Shown here: positions 7,642-16,466 of the stretch, in pieces
Position numbering within the stretch: the first letter of the stretch is position 1
Layout of the letters: each line of letters opens with the position of its first letter
Source: Gordonia namibiensis NBRC 108229
GTDB taxonomy: Bacteria; Actinomycetota; Actinomycetes; Mycobacteriales; Mycobacteriaceae
Assembly: GCF_000298235.1 (NCBI RefSeq)
Contig: NZ_BAHE01000060.1
Span: forward strand, 1-55,759
Direction of reading: 5' to 3'
Length of the DNA: 55,759 nucleotides
Translations under genes and position numbers: made by a program
The notes under the pieces: model-generated
Seen by the model: the letters and a program-made list of their open reading frames with translations, nothing else
The model's database searches: none
Told to the model about the DNA's origin: nothing

Positions 7642-8706
7642 TTGAGCGACACCCCAGCACAATTCGACCGTGCGCTCACCGTCGTCGGCGGTGGCGTCGT
7701 CGGTCTGACCTGTGCGCTCGCCGCCGCCGATGCGGGCTGGCGAGTCCAGGTCATCGACGCCGGTCACGACGAGCGGGCCTCGTGGGTGGCAGGCGGCATG
7801 CTCGGTTCGCTCGGGGAGGGTCATCCGGGTGAGGAGGCCGCGCTCGCGCTGTCGGTCGAATCGGTGCGGCGCTGGCCGACGCTGGTGAAGCGGCTCGACG
7901 ACCCCGCGATCGTGACGGCCACCGACTCCCTGTTCGTCGCCGGTTCGGCGGCCGACGCCGCGTACCTGCGTCACCTCGCCGATTTCGTCTGGGCCAACCA
8001 GCCGCGGACCGACGCCACGCTCAGCACGGTGACGGGTCGTGAGATCCGTTCTCTGGAGCCGTCGTTGAGTTCGCGACTCATCGGCGGGTACCGGGCGGTC
8101 GGGGAGTGGTCCATCGACAACCGGCGGCTGCTGGCGACCCTGCGCAGCGGCGGGGCCGCGGCCGGGGTGCGGTTCACGGATGCGCGGGTGGAAAGCCTCA
8201 CCGACGCGCGCGAACTCGCCGGTCCACGAGATCAGGTACTCCTCGCCGCTGGACTCGGCACCGCGACGTTGCTTCCCGACGTACCCCTCCACGCGGCGAA
8301 GGGAGAGATCCTCCGATTGCGCCGAACACGGTGGTCGGTCCCGCCGCCCGGACACGTGGTCCGTGCCCGAATCCACGGCCGGGCGGTGTACCTGGTCCCC
8401 CGCGCGGACGGGATCGTGGTGGGCGCAACACAGTACGAGGCCGGGGATGTTCATGACCGCGTCCCACAGGCGGGCGGCGTGGCCGATCTGCTCGCCGACG
8501 CGATCGAGGTCATGCCGGGGCTGCGTACCTACGAACTGACCGAGGCGGGCGCCGGACTGCGTCCGTGCACCGCCGACGGCCTGCCGATCGTGGAGCGGAT
8601 CGACGACCACACGGTGGTCGCGACCGGCCACGGCCGCAACGGAATCGTCCTCGCACCGGGCACGGCGGACAAGGTGCTCGGGATTCTGGAAGGAGCATCA
8701 GCGTGA
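7642..8706 (+). CDS. thiO: Glycine oxidase ThiO
   Basis: A 354-residue FAD-dependent amine oxidase that makes iminoglycine for thiazole synthesis in aerobes. The Rossmann FAD motif VVGGGVVGLTCALAAADAG is at residues 14-32, WVAGGMLG follows, and the C-terminal part has the second FAD contact (GLRPCTADGLPIV-R and GHGRNGI-LAPGTA). The start is TTG at 7642, about ten bases after AGGAAGG at the end of the TPP riboswitch. The stop overlaps the thiS start (GTGA), giving an operon thiO-thiS-thiG. Confidence 0.95.
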   Translation: MSDTPAQFDRALTVVGGGVVGLTCALAAADAGWRVQVIDAGHDERASWVAGGMLGSLGEGHPGEEAALALSVESVRRWPTLVKRLDDPAIVTATDSLFVAGSAADAAYLRHLADFVWANQPRTDATLSTVTGREIRSLEPSLSSRLIGGYRAVGEWSIDNRRLLATLRSGGAAAGVRFTDARVESLTDARELAGPRDQVLLAAGLGTATLLPDVPLHAAKGEILRLRRTRWSVPPPGHVVRARIHGRAVYLVPRADGIVVGATQYEAGDVHDRVPQAGGVADLLADAIEVMPGLRTYELTEAGAGLRPCTADGLPIVERIDDHTVVATGHGRNGIVLAPGTADKVLGILEGASA

Positions 8707-8903
8707 CCATCACCGTGAACGGAGAGGACCTCGACGTCGGCGACGACGCGTCGGTGACGGATGTCGTGACCCGACTCGGGCTGCCGGACCGCGGCATCGC
8801 GGTGGCCGTCGACGGTGCGGTCGTACCGCGCGGACGCTGGTCGGCCCACACCATGACCTCGGGAGCGGTCGTGGAGATCGTGACGGCGGTGCAGGGTGGC
8901 TGA
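8703..8903 (+). CDS. thiS: Sulfur carrier protein ThiS
   Basis: A 66-residue ubiquitin-like protein that carries sulfur as a C-terminal thiocarboxylate for thiazole formation by ThiG. It starts ITVNGEDLDVGDDASV, has the DRGIAVAVDGAVVPR strand and ends with the required Gly-Gly (VQGG). The GTG start at 8703 overlaps the thiO stop by four bases, and its stop lies inside the start of thiG. The longer open frame beginning at 8565 is not coding, because thiO occupies it. Confidence 0.95.
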   Translation: MTITVNGEDLDVGDDASVTDVVTRLGLPDRGIAVAVDGAVVPRGRWSAHTMTSGAVVEIVTAVQGG

Positions 8904-9717
8904 ATCCGACATCATCGACGGCGCAGACGTTTCCGAGGCCGATCCGCTCCGGATCGCCGGCCGCGAGTTCTCCTCCAGACTCATCACCGGAACCGGCGGC
9001 GCAACGAATCTCGCGTCCCTCGAGCGTGCGCTCGTCGCGTCGGGCACGGAACTCACGACCGTCGCCGTGCGTCGCGTCGACGCCGCGTCGGGAACGGGTG
9101 TCTTCGACCTGTTGCGCAGGCTCGACATCGCGGTACTGCCCAACACTGCCGGGTGTCACACCACTGCCGAGGCGGTGCTCACCGCGCAGCTGGCTCGCGA
9201 GGCGTTCGAGACGAACTGGGTCAAACTCGAGGTGGTGGCCGACGAGCGCACCCTGATGCCGGACGCCGTCGAACTCGTCGACGCCGCAGCCGCATTGGTG
9301 GCCGACGGATTCGTGGTGCTCGCGTACACCAACGACGACCCGGTCCTCGCCGCGCGACTCGCCGACCTCGGGGTCGCCGCAGTGATGCCGCTCGGTTCAC
9401 CGATCGGGACCGGACTCGGAATCCTCAACCCGCACAACATCGAGATGATCGTCGACCACTGTTCCACGGCCTTCGATGATCCGCTCCCGGTGATCCTCGA
9501 TGCCGGCATCGGCACGGCCAGCGACGCCGCCCGAGCGATGGAACTCGGTTGCGACGGAGTGCTTCTCGCGACCGCCGTCACGCGTGCGGAGAATCCGGAG
9601 CGGATGGCGTCGGCGATGCGGCATGCGGTGATCGCCGGAAGGCTCGCCGCACAGGCGGGTCGTATCCCGAAACGGTTCTGGGCGCAGGCGTCGTCACCGA
9701 CCCCGGATCGCGCCTGA
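8896..9717 (+). CDS. thiG: Thiazole synthase ThiG
   Basis: A 273-residue TIM-barrel enzyme that builds the thiazole phosphate from deoxyxylulose phosphate, iminoglycine (from ThiO) and ThiS thiocarboxylate. Signatures are SRLITGTGG, the TVAVRR strand, LPNTAGCHTTAEAV, NWVKLEVVAD with the Schiff-base Lys, VMPLGSPIGTGLGI-NP and DAGIGTASDAA-AMELG. The GTG start at 8896 overlaps thiS by eight bases. It is the last gene of the riboswitch-controlled operon; the dispersed repeat follows directly downstream. Confidence 0.95.
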   Translation: MAESDIIDGADVSEADPLRIAGREFSSRLITGTGGATNLASLERALVASGTELTTVAVRRVDAASGTGVFDLLRRLDIAVLPNTAGCHTTAEAVLTAQLAREAFETNWVKLEVVADERTLMPDAVELVDAAAALVADGFVVLAYTNDDPVLAARLADLGVAAVMPLGSPIGTGLGILNPHNIEMIVDHCSTAFDDPLPVILDAGIGTASDAARAMELGCDGVLLATAVTRAENPERMASAMRHAVIAGRLAAQAGRIPKRFWAQASSPTPDRA

Positions 9718-9727
9718 GCCGCCCCTG

Positions 9728-9800
9728 TTGCCTGAGGTGCGAGGAGCGCAAGCCGCCGGGCCGAGTAGCGACGAAGGAGCGTATCGAAGTCGACGACCCT
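9728..9800. repeat. Dispersed intergenic repeat, diverged copy
   Basis: The segment holds GGTGCGAGGAGCGCAAG (9736-9752), then GGCCGAGTAGCGACGAAGGA (9759-9778) and GCGTATCGAAGTCGACG. It is a diverged version of the repeat at 42750-42850 and 1-42. It fills the gap between thiG and the ABC transporter genes. Confidence 0.55.
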
Positions 9801-9860
9801 CGAAGGCCTGGTGTGTCGCAACCACCCGGCGGAGCACCGCCCGGCCGCTATGGTCGAGGC

Positions 9861-10847
9861 GTGTTGCGGGTAACGAATCTGACGAAGGATTTCGGGAGTC
9901 AGCGCGCGGTCGACGACCTCACCTTCGAGGTGGGGCCGGGGCGGGTCACCGGCTTCCTGGGACCCAACGGCGCCGGCAAGTCGACGACGATGCGCATGAT
10001 GCTCGGACTCGACCGCCCGACGTCGGGGACCGCGACGATCAACGGCGTGCCGTACCGCGAACTCGACCACCCGCTCCGTCAGGTCGGTGCACTGCTCGAT
10101 GCACACTGGGTCCACCCCAATCGCAGCGCGCGTTCGCATCTGCGTTGGCTGGCGGCGAGCAACCGGATTCCCAGGTCCCGGGTGGACGAGGTGCTCGAGA
10201 TCGTCGGGCTGGCGTCGGTGGCCCGGAAGCGGGCCGGTGGGTTCTCGCTCGGTATGTCGCAGCGGCTGGGGCTCGCGGGTGCGCTGCTCGGTGATCCGCA
10301 CACCCTGTTGTTCGACGAACCGGTCAACGGCCTCGATCCGGAGGGGATCGTGTGGATTCGGGGCTTCATGCGGCAGTTGGCCGCCGAAGGACGCACCGTA
10401 CTCGTCTCCAGTCACCTGTTGACCGAGATGTCGCTCACCGCAGACCATCTCGTCGTCATCGGCCGCGGACGTCTGATCGCGGACTGCTCGGTCGAGGAGT
10501 TCACCGGTCGGGCGCGGCAGTCGGTGCGGGTGCGCGGGCCCGAACTCGAGAAGCTGCACACCGCATTGGAACAGGCCGGTCTCACGCCGGCGCCCGGTGC
10601 ACCCGATGCCGCGGGACGGCCGGTGATGAGGGTGCCCGACACGACGACAGACCGCGTCGGGGACATCGCCGCCGCGGCAGGCGTGACGCTGCACGAGCTC
10701 GCCGCCGAATCGGCCTCGCTGGAGGAGGTGTTCATGTCGATGACCGCCCACGCCGTCGACTATCACGGGGGTGACGGCTTCCGGCCCGTCGAATCCGGAC
10801 CCGGCGGTCAGGGCGGTCAGGGCGCCGCGGAAGGGAGTCGGCGATGA
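9861..10847 (+). CDS. ABC transporter ATP-binding protein
   Basis: A 328-residue ATPase of the multidrug/bacitracin export type (CcmA-like). Walker A is GPNGAGKST, the signature is FSLGMSQRLGLAGALLG, Walker B is TLLFDEPVNGLDPEG, and the H-loop is VLVSSH. A C-terminal extension of about 100 residues ends in the SLEEVFMSMTA motif typical of exporter ATPases. GTG at 9861 gives MLRVTNLTKDFGSQ; the open frame upstream is repeat sequence. It overlaps the permease gene by four bases (ATGA). The substrate is unknown. Confidence 0.9.
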   Translation: MLRVTNLTKDFGSQRAVDDLTFEVGPGRVTGFLGPNGAGKSTTMRMMLGLDRPTSGTATINGVPYRELDHPLRQVGALLDAHWVHPNRSARSHLRWLAASNRIPRSRVDEVLEIVGLASVARKRAGGFSLGMSQRLGLAGALLGDPHTLLFDEPVNGLDPEGIVWIRGFMRQLAAEGRTVLVSSHLLTEMSLTADHLVVIGRGRLIADCSVEEFTGRARQSVRVRGPELEKLHTALEQAGLTPAPGAPDAAGRPVMRVPDTTTDRVGDIAAAAGVTLHELAAESASLEEVFMSMTAHAVDYHGGDGFRPVESGPGGQGGQGAAEGSRR

Positions 10848-11602
10848 TCGGCCAGGCACTCGCGGCGGTCGACGCCGAGCGGATCAAGTTGTCCAGCACC
10901 CGGGCCCCGTACTGGTGTCTCGCGATGGTGGTCGTGTTCGGGATCGGTGTTGCGGTACTTCTCGGTTGGCTGTTGTCCGGCGGTTACGCCGACTCGGCGT
11001 CGGTCGACACCCGAACCATCGACTACCTGGTCGGCGTCAACCAGTTCGGGGTCGCGGTCTTCGCGATCATGGCCGTTCTCGGCGTCACCACCGAGTACCG
11101 GTTCGGCACCATCCGACCCACTTTCGCCGCAGTACCCCGACGGCCGCTCGTGCTCCTGGCGAAGACCGTCGTGTTCGGCGGGCTCACCCTTGTGGTGGCC
11201 GCGGTCGTGGGCCTGCTCGGGGTTGTTCTGGGACAGGCGCTCACGGGCAACGGTATCGCGCTCGGTGGCCCGGACACGGTTCGGCAACTCTGGGGCACTC
11301 CGGTTTTCGCGACGCTGTGTGCGTTGATCGGGTTGTCGGTGGGTGCTCTGGTACGGCATTCCGCGGGAGCGGTGGCGATCGTGCTGGGGTGGATGTTCGC
11401 GTTCGAGCGCATCTTGTCCGTGCTCCCGCGTATCGGGGAGAACATCACGCCGTTCCTGCCGTTCCTCAACGGGTGGAACTTCTTGTCCGGCGGCGACGCC
11501 GCCTTTTACTGGAACGCGTACGGCTCGTTGGCGTACTTCGCGGCGGTCACCGTGATCCTCCTGACGACCGCGATATTCGTGACCAGTGCTCGGGACGCGT
11601 GA
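10844..11602 (+). CDS. ABC transporter permease, ABC-2 type
   Basis: A 252-residue integral membrane protein with about six hydrophobic segments, starting MIGQALAAVDAERIKLSSTRAP, an N-terminal motif (AERIKL-STRAP-W) common in actinobacterial ABC-2 permeases. The segment GVTTEYRFGTIRPTFAAVPRRP after the second membrane span is typical of this family. It is paired with the preceding ATPase and would form an exporter of unknown substrate. No regulator gene is adjacent. It ends convergently 36 bases from the phosphoribosyltransferase gene. Confidence 0.88.
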   Translation: MIGQALAAVDAERIKLSSTRAPYWCLAMVVVFGIGVAVLLGWLLSGGYADSASVDTRTIDYLVGVNQFGVAVFAIMAVLGVTTEYRFGTIRPTFAAVPRRPLVLLAKTVVFGGLTLVVAAVVGLLGVVLGQALTGNGIALGGPDTVRQLWGTPVFATLCALIGLSVGALVRHSAGAVAIVLGWMFAFERILSVLPRIGENITPFLPFLNGWNFLSGGDAAFYWNAYGSLAYFAAVTVILLTTAIFVTSARDA

Positions 11603-11638
11603 CACGCGAATCCCCAGTGGCGCTCTGGTGCACCACCT

Positions 11639-12307
11639 TCAACGTCCGCGATCGCGCTCCAAACACTCGATCACCTCGTCGTCGTCGACCTGGCTGAAGT
11701 CGTCGTAAGAGAGTCCGACCGCCTCGAACGGCTCCGGCATGGTCAGTACGACGACCTCGTCGACGCCCCGATCGATGAGCCGGCCCACCGAATCCGAGGC
11801 AGCCGTGGGCACGGCCACGATCAACCGTGCCGCACCGGCCGCATCCATCGCGTCGACGGCCACGGCCATCGTCGAACCGGTGGCGAGACCGTCGTCGACC
11901 AGCACCACCACGCGGTCCTCGACCTCGACCGGGGGGCGTCCGCCGCGGTAGAGCTCCTCACGATCGTTCAGGATGTGACGTTCCCGGTCGGCGACCGCGT
12001 CGAACTCGGCACGCGAGACACCCAGTCGGCGGGGCACGTCGTCGTTGACCACGAGATGCCCGGCGGTCAGGGCGCCCATCGCGAACTCCTCGTGCCCCGG
12101 TGCGCCGATCTTGCGCACGACCAGGGCATCGAGGTCGCCGCCTGTCGCGTCGGCGACCTCGCGGGCCACTGGGACCCCGCCGCGCGCCAGGCCGATGACC
12201 ACCGGCCTGGCGCCGCGGGTGTCCTCCCGGGCCCGCAGGATGTCCGCGACCCGGGAGCCCAGAGCACGTCCGGCCGCGACTCGGTCGGAGAAGACGCGGC
12301 CGGACAT
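11639..12307 (-). CDS. Phosphoribosyltransferase-domain protein
   Basis: A 222-residue protein with a type I phosphoribosyltransferase fold. The PRPP loop is VVVLVDDGLATGSTM, and VIGLARGGVPVAREVAD is the N-terminal phosphate-binding segment. This family (often next to dienelactone hydrolase or stress genes) has no agreed substrate. It ends a minus-strand run SCO6745-like / SnoaL-like / this gene, with only ten bases to the SnoaL-like gene, so co-transcription is likely. Confidence 0.85.
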   Translation of the reverse strand: MSGRVFSDRVAAGRALGSRVADILRAREDTRGARPVVIGLARGGVPVAREVADATGGDLDALVVRKIGAPGHEEFAMGALTAGHLVVNDDVPRRLGVSRAEFDAVADRERHILNDREELYRGGRPPVEVEDRVVVLVDDGLATGSTMAVAVDAMDAAGAARLIVAVPTAASDSVGRLIDRGVDEVVVLTMPEPFEAVGLSYDDFSQVDDDEVIECLERDRGR

Positions 12308-12317
12308 GACGGTGTCC

Positions 12318-12779
12318 TCAGATGTGCACGGCGGGACCGACCTCGAGCTTGAAGCTCGGCAGATCGGCGAGTCCGACGGTGGCCTCGTAGGTGCGGTCGT
12401 AACCGGTGGAGCTGATGCGCCAACCGTTTTCGGTCCGCCGGTAGGTATCCTCGTAGAAGGCCGCCCCGATCAGCATGAACGAGAATTCGGCGACGATCAC
12501 GCGGTCCTGCAGATACCAACGGCCACGGGCGGTGTCGCCGGCGACCTCGATCTCGGGGTGGTTCACGCGATGCTCGGTGATGACCGCGGGGCCGACGTTG
12601 GCCTCCATGTATCCGACGAGCTCGTCGCGATTGTCGAAAGACAGGCTCGCACCGTAGTTACCGGTCACGTCCTCGGTCAGTGTCGACGCGAACGTCGTCC
12701 AGTCCTTGGTGTCGAGGGCCCGCAGGTACCGGTACTTGAGGTTCTCGATCTCGCGGAGGTCTTCGCTGTGGTTGTTCAC
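12318..12779 (-). CDS. SnoaL-like / nuclear transport factor 2 family protein
   Basis: A 153-residue cone-shaped alpha+beta protein. The pattern EIENLKYRYLRALDTKDW, TEDVTGNYG, EHRVNHPEIEVAGDTARGRW and YEDTYRRTENGWRI is that of SnoaL_4-type proteins, which bind small hydrophobic ligands or act as isomerases/hydratases. GTG at 12779 overlaps the stop of the upstream gene by four bases (GTGA); the longer open frame is out-of-frame reading of that gene. The substrate is unknown. Confidence 0.82.
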   Translation of the reverse strand: MNNHSEDLREIENLKYRYLRALDTKDWTTFASTLTEDVTGNYGASLSFDNRDELVGYMEANVGPAVITEHRVNHPEIEVAGDTARGRWYLQDRVIVAEFSFMLIGAAFYEDTYRRTENGWRISSTGYDRTYEATVGLADLPSFKLEVGPAVHI

Positions 12780-13642
12780 TTGTTCCTCGTTCCGGGCAGG
12801 ACGCCGGCATCGAGCACGGCTTTGACGATCGGGCGGGTTCGTTCGAGCAGCTCGGAGTTGCCCGCCCACAACGACTCTCCGGCGGCGTCTGTGGTCGCCT
12901 CGATGTCGTCGTAGACCGCGGCGCCCTGCGCCGTGAGTCGGTGGCCGTCGTCGGTTCGTTCGGCCAGGCCCGCCTCCGTCAGCCGGTCGATGCTGTCCTC
13001 CCAGTCTTGTTCGGCGTAGCCGCGCGTGAGCAGCACGACGCGCTTGCCCATCACCCGGCGCTTCACCGATGGATCGGGCAGCTGCGCCTCGTGGAAGACC
13101 GCGGCATCGAAACCGTTGAGTCCGTGGAGGACGAGGGCGGCGATGTGGTTGTCGCCCCGCCACTCCCGGAGTACGGCGATCGCCTGCCACAACCGCAGAC
13201 GTGGTGTGTCCGGGGTGGGCGCCGAGGCCCACGCCGCAGCGAGGGGACGACCACTGAGCGGTAGATCTGCGGCGAGACGGGTGTACTCGGAGGCGAGTTC
13301 GTCGAGGAGGGCGTCGTCGGCCGAGTCGCCGAGGATCTCTCGCAGCGAATCGTCGAGCATCGCGTGGCGGCGTTCGTGGACGCGGTCGAGGCCGGCGTCG
13401 ACCGCGGCCCGCCACGACTTGGCGACCAGGTCGGGGTTGAAGTTGTAGAACGCGGCGGAGACGACCGGGGCGGCGCAGGGGCCGAGGGGAGCGCCACGTG
13501 CGCCGACGTAGAAGGCGTGGCCGTCGAGACCGGTGTCCTCTTGTGCGGAGCGGAGTCCCGGGTTGAAGTACGCGAGTATGTGGAAGGGCTCGAGGGTCTC
13601 GTAGGCGAGGCGGGAAAGCGACTCTGTCGCTGTGGTCGTCAT
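12776..13642 (-). CDS. SCO6745-family protein (HTH-like fold)
   Basis: A 288-residue soluble protein that begins MTTTATESLSRLAYETLEPFH and contains ILAYFNP, GFYVGARGAPLG-like segment (FYVGARGAPLGPC), FNFNP, RLRLWQAIAVLREWRGD and HIAALVLHGLNG. These are the marks of the actinobacterial SCO6745 family, whose C-terminal half looks like a winged helix (VKRRVMGKR...LTEAGLAERTDDGHRLT). Function is not known; a ligand-binding or regulator role is possible. ATG at 13642 has GGAGAAGGTGG upstream. Confidence 0.65.
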   Translation of the reverse strand: MTTTATESLSRLAYETLEPFHILAYFNPGLRSAQEDTGLDGHAFYVGARGAPLGPCAAPVVSAAFYNFNPDLVAKSWRAAVDAGLDRVHERRHAMLDDSLREILGDSADDALLDELASEYTRLAADLPLSGRPLAAAWASAPTPDTPRLRLWQAIAVLREWRGDNHIAALVLHGLNGFDAAVFHEAQLPDPSVKRRVMGKRVVLLTRGYAEQDWEDSIDRLTEAGLAERTDDGHRLTAQGAAVYDDIEATTDAAGESLWAGNSELLERTRPIVKAVLDAGVLPGTRNK

Positions 13643-13704
13643 CACCCCACCTTCTCCACCGGCGGAACGGGTGTCAACCACTTCGCGGCGTTGGACGCCG
13701 GCGA

Positions 13705-14895
13705 TCAGTTGTGCCGCGAGTCCCGGCTGCCGACGGATCGATCGTCCGACTCGGGGGCGTCGGGACGCGGTCCGCGCTCGTCGGCGCGAGCGCCGGGATC
13801 GTCCGGGTCGCTGCGGAACTCCGCTTCGAAGGCCTCCGCTTCGAACGCATCCGGGTCGAACGCATCCGGGTCGAACTCTTCGGGGTCGAATTGCTCGGCG
13901 TCGAGTTCCGCGGGGTCGAATTCCTCGGAACCCAGCTCTTCGGACTCGGAGTCCTCCGGTTCCTCGCGCCCGCGACGCCAGCCGCCCTTCATCGGCGGTG
14001 CTTCGCCGAGATGATCGGGGTCGACCGAGCCGTACCAGGCCACCAGCACGGCGCCGATGACGGCGCCGACGAAACCGAGGATGGCAAGCCAGCCGAGTCC
14101 CGGCTTGGCCGTGTCCTCGAGGAACACGACGCCGACCAGGCTCGGCCCGGCGGTCTCGCCGACCACCAACACGGCGGTCACGCCGTTGACGGCGCCGAGC
14201 TGCAGCGCGACGGTCTGGATGTAGAAGCCGACCGCGCCGGCCGCCGCGATGGTCCACGCCGCCGGGTCGGTCAGCAGGGCGACCGGATCGAACGGGTCGA
14301 CGCCGTCGAGGATCCGGACCGCGATGGCGATGATGCCGAACAGCAGGCCTGCGGCAGCACCGCCGACGAGGGCGCCTGCGGTCGAGCCGAGGTTGTAGAC
14401 GGCCACGAGCGCGAAGGCGCACAGCGCGACGGTGGCCAGGAACAGACCCCAGTGGAAACCGACCTCTTCACCACCGCCGGTGTGATGCGACGACGAGACA
14501 CCGAGCAGACACAGCGACATCACGACGAGCCAGATCGCGACCCATTCGCGGGTGTGCAGGGCGATGTTGAGGATGATCGTGCCGAGTAGCGCGGTGACGA
14601 CGAGGTTCGCGGACACGATCGTCTGCGACAGGAAGAGGGGGAGGAAACGCGCGGCGAGTGCGCCGCCGGCGAAACCGAAGACGACCATCGTGGTGCCGAG
14701 GATGAAGGCGGGATCGACGAAGGTCGACATCGTCGAGGAGATGGTGGGTGCACCGGTCTCGGTGGTGATGCCCTTGCCCTCTTCGGCGGCGGTCGCGGCG
14801 ACACGACGCGCGCCGAGCGCACGGAGTACCGTCGACATCCCGTAGGCGACTGCGGCAAGGCATGCCGCGATGACGCCGACCACGAACAGTTGCAT
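13705..14895 (-). CDS. DMT/EamA-like multi-pass membrane protein with acidic tail
   Basis: A 396-residue protein with about nine to ten hydrophobic segments in residues 1-290, in the style of drug/metabolite transporter-like actinobacterial proteins (AACLAAVAYGMSTVLRA, TTMVVFGFAGGALAARFLPLF, LQLGAVNGVTAVLVVGETAGP). The last 100 residues are a hydrophilic, strongly acidic tail made of degenerate units such as EEFDP, EQFDP, DAFDP and EAFEAEF. Function and substrate are unknown. It lies 62 bases upstream of the SCO6745-like gene on the same strand and may lead that operon. Confidence 0.7.
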   Translation of the reverse strand: MQLFVVGVIAACLAAVAYGMSTVLRALGARRVAATAAEEGKGITTETGAPTISSTMSTFVDPAFILGTTMVVFGFAGGALAARFLPLFLSQTIVSANLVVTALLGTIILNIALHTREWVAIWLVVMSLCLLGVSSSHHTGGGEEVGFHWGLFLATVALCAFALVAVYNLGSTAGALVGGAAAGLLFGIIAIAVRILDGVDPFDPVALLTDPAAWTIAAAGAVGFYIQTVALQLGAVNGVTAVLVVGETAGPSLVGVVFLEDTAKPGLGWLAILGFVGAVIGAVLVAWYGSVDPDHLGEAPPMKGGWRRGREEPEDSESEELGSEEFDPAELDAEQFDPEEFDPDAFDPDAFEAEAFEAEFRSDPDDPGARADERGPRPDAPESDDRSVGSRDSRHN

Positions 14896-15126
14896 GCCTC
14901 CTCCAACTCGGTCCGTCGACCCCGGTTCTCGAGGTCATCCGGGCCGTCGCCCGATCCGACTGCCTGCCACCACAGGCTCGACCGGCACCGAGTGCGGTCG
15001 TGCGGAAACTAACAGGACGAACCGACAGGCCGGTACCGAATATTCCCGCAGTGTCCGATTCCATTCAACAGGCGTAGGAGCCGACGCGGCGCGGCAGGGT
15101 CCGGGGTACCCCCTAGACTCTGACGG

Positions 15127-16311
15127 GTGGACAGCGCCGGACGAGCTCATGTACTGATCACCTTCGGTCGGTCGTTCCTCTCACTGGAACTCGCACGACT
15201 CATGGCCGCGGGTGGTCATCGTGTGACGACCGTCGACTCGATACCCGTCGCCATCAGCAGATTCTCCAACTCGGTGGGCGAATTCCATCGTGTTCCGCCG
15301 CCGAAGTTCGAGCCGCTCGAATACTGCCGAGCCCTCGCGCGGATCGTCGAGGAGAACGACGTCGACATGGTGATCCCGGTGCACGAGGAAACCGACATCA
15401 TCGCGATGCTGGCCGAATTGTTCCCGCCGACGTGTCGGCTCTTCCTCTCCGATTTCGACATCGAGAACCGGCTGCACCACAAGTACGAATTCCAGGAACT
15501 GCTCGTCGAACTCGGAATCCCCACCCGCAAGTTCGCGCGGGTCGCCGGACCCGAAGACGCGGGTTCGCTCGACTTCGACAAGCCCTTCGCGCTCAAGCGG
15601 TGTTACTCGCGCGGTTCGCAGAAGGTGCACAAGGTGCAGCCGGGGGATCCGCTCACCTGGTTGGAGCACGACGAGCAGAACCCGTGGGTCGCGCAGGAGT
15701 GGGTCTCGGGCGACAAGTACTGCACCTACTCGGTGTGCCACGAGGGCCGGATCTACGCGCACGCCACCTATCCGGTCGACTACGCGATCGACGGCAGCTC
15801 ATGCCTGAACTTCCGGTCCGTCGACCATCCTCGTATCCAGGCGTGGGTCGCCGATATCGTCAAGCGCGTCAACTTCACCGGGCAGATCGGCTTCGATTTC
15901 ATCGAGGACGGACCGGACAAGGATCTGTTCTGCATCGAGTGCAATCCACGTGCGACGAGCGGCATCATGATGTTCTCCCCGGAGGACGGCGTGGATCGAG
16001 CCTTCCTCGGTACCTCGGACCCCGATGCCGAGATCATCACTCCCGCACCCGGTGTCGACAAGATGATCGGGCTCGGCATGATGCTCTACGGGTGGCGCGC
16101 GCCCTCCCGCAACGGCCGGTCGTTCCGCCAGTTCGCGCGTGACTTCCGCGGCGCGTCGGACGTGATCACCCGGTCCGGCGACCAGAAGCCGGCGGTCCTG
16201 CTCCCGCTCGCCTACGCGGGAATCCTCCGCAGCTGTGTGAAGTACCGGGTCGGGCTCGCCGAGGGCTTCATGCACGACCACGAATGGGACGGCCTGCGGA
16301 TCAGCCTCTGA
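15127..16311 (+). CDS. ATP-grasp domain carboxylate-amine ligase-like protein
   Basis: A 394-residue enzyme of the ATP-grasp fold. An N-terminal Rossmann-like part (HVLITFGRSFLSLELARLMAAGGH) is followed by an ATP-binding part (LHHKYEFQELLVELGIPTRK, KPFALKRCYSRGSQKV, WVAQEWVSGDKYC) and the metal site GFDFIE-14-FCIECNPRATSG. It resembles the carbamoyl-phosphate-synthase-like ATP-grasp proteins that ligate a carboxylate to an amine or thiol. No partner ligase or peptide is adjacent except the secreted peptide gene 155 bases downstream; a link between them is speculation. GTG start at 15127. Confidence 0.8.
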   Translation: MDSAGRAHVLITFGRSFLSLELARLMAAGGHRVTTVDSIPVAISRFSNSVGEFHRVPPPKFEPLEYCRALARIVEENDVDMVIPVHEETDIIAMLAELFPPTCRLFLSDFDIENRLHHKYEFQELLVELGIPTRKFARVAGPEDAGSLDFDKPFALKRCYSRGSQKVHKVQPGDPLTWLEHDEQNPWVAQEWVSGDKYCTYSVCHEGRIYAHATYPVDYAIDGSSCLNFRSVDHPRIQAWVADIVKRVNFTGQIGFDFIEDGPDKDLFCIECNPRATSGIMMFSPEDGVDRAFLGTSDPDAEIITPAPGVDKMIGLGMMLYGWRAPSRNGRSFRQFARDFRGASDVITRSGDQKPAVLLPLAYAGILRSCVKYRVGLAEGFMHDHEWDGLRISL

Positions 16312-16466
16312 GCCCGGTCATCGACGGCGGTTCCGCTCGATGTCCTCCAGATGTGCGACACGATCTCTTGACCTGGCGGCGTAGACTCGAAACCCAGCAC
16401 CACCTGCGGCGATGGGTCACGTGAGCGGGGTTCGGTGTGGGGGAAACGTGCTCGAGGGGGCTCGCT

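Noticed and set aside
9156..10859. Minus-strand frame of 567 codons opposite thiG and the ABC ATPase
   Set aside because: Spans two real genes on the other strand and the repeat between them; no family signature.
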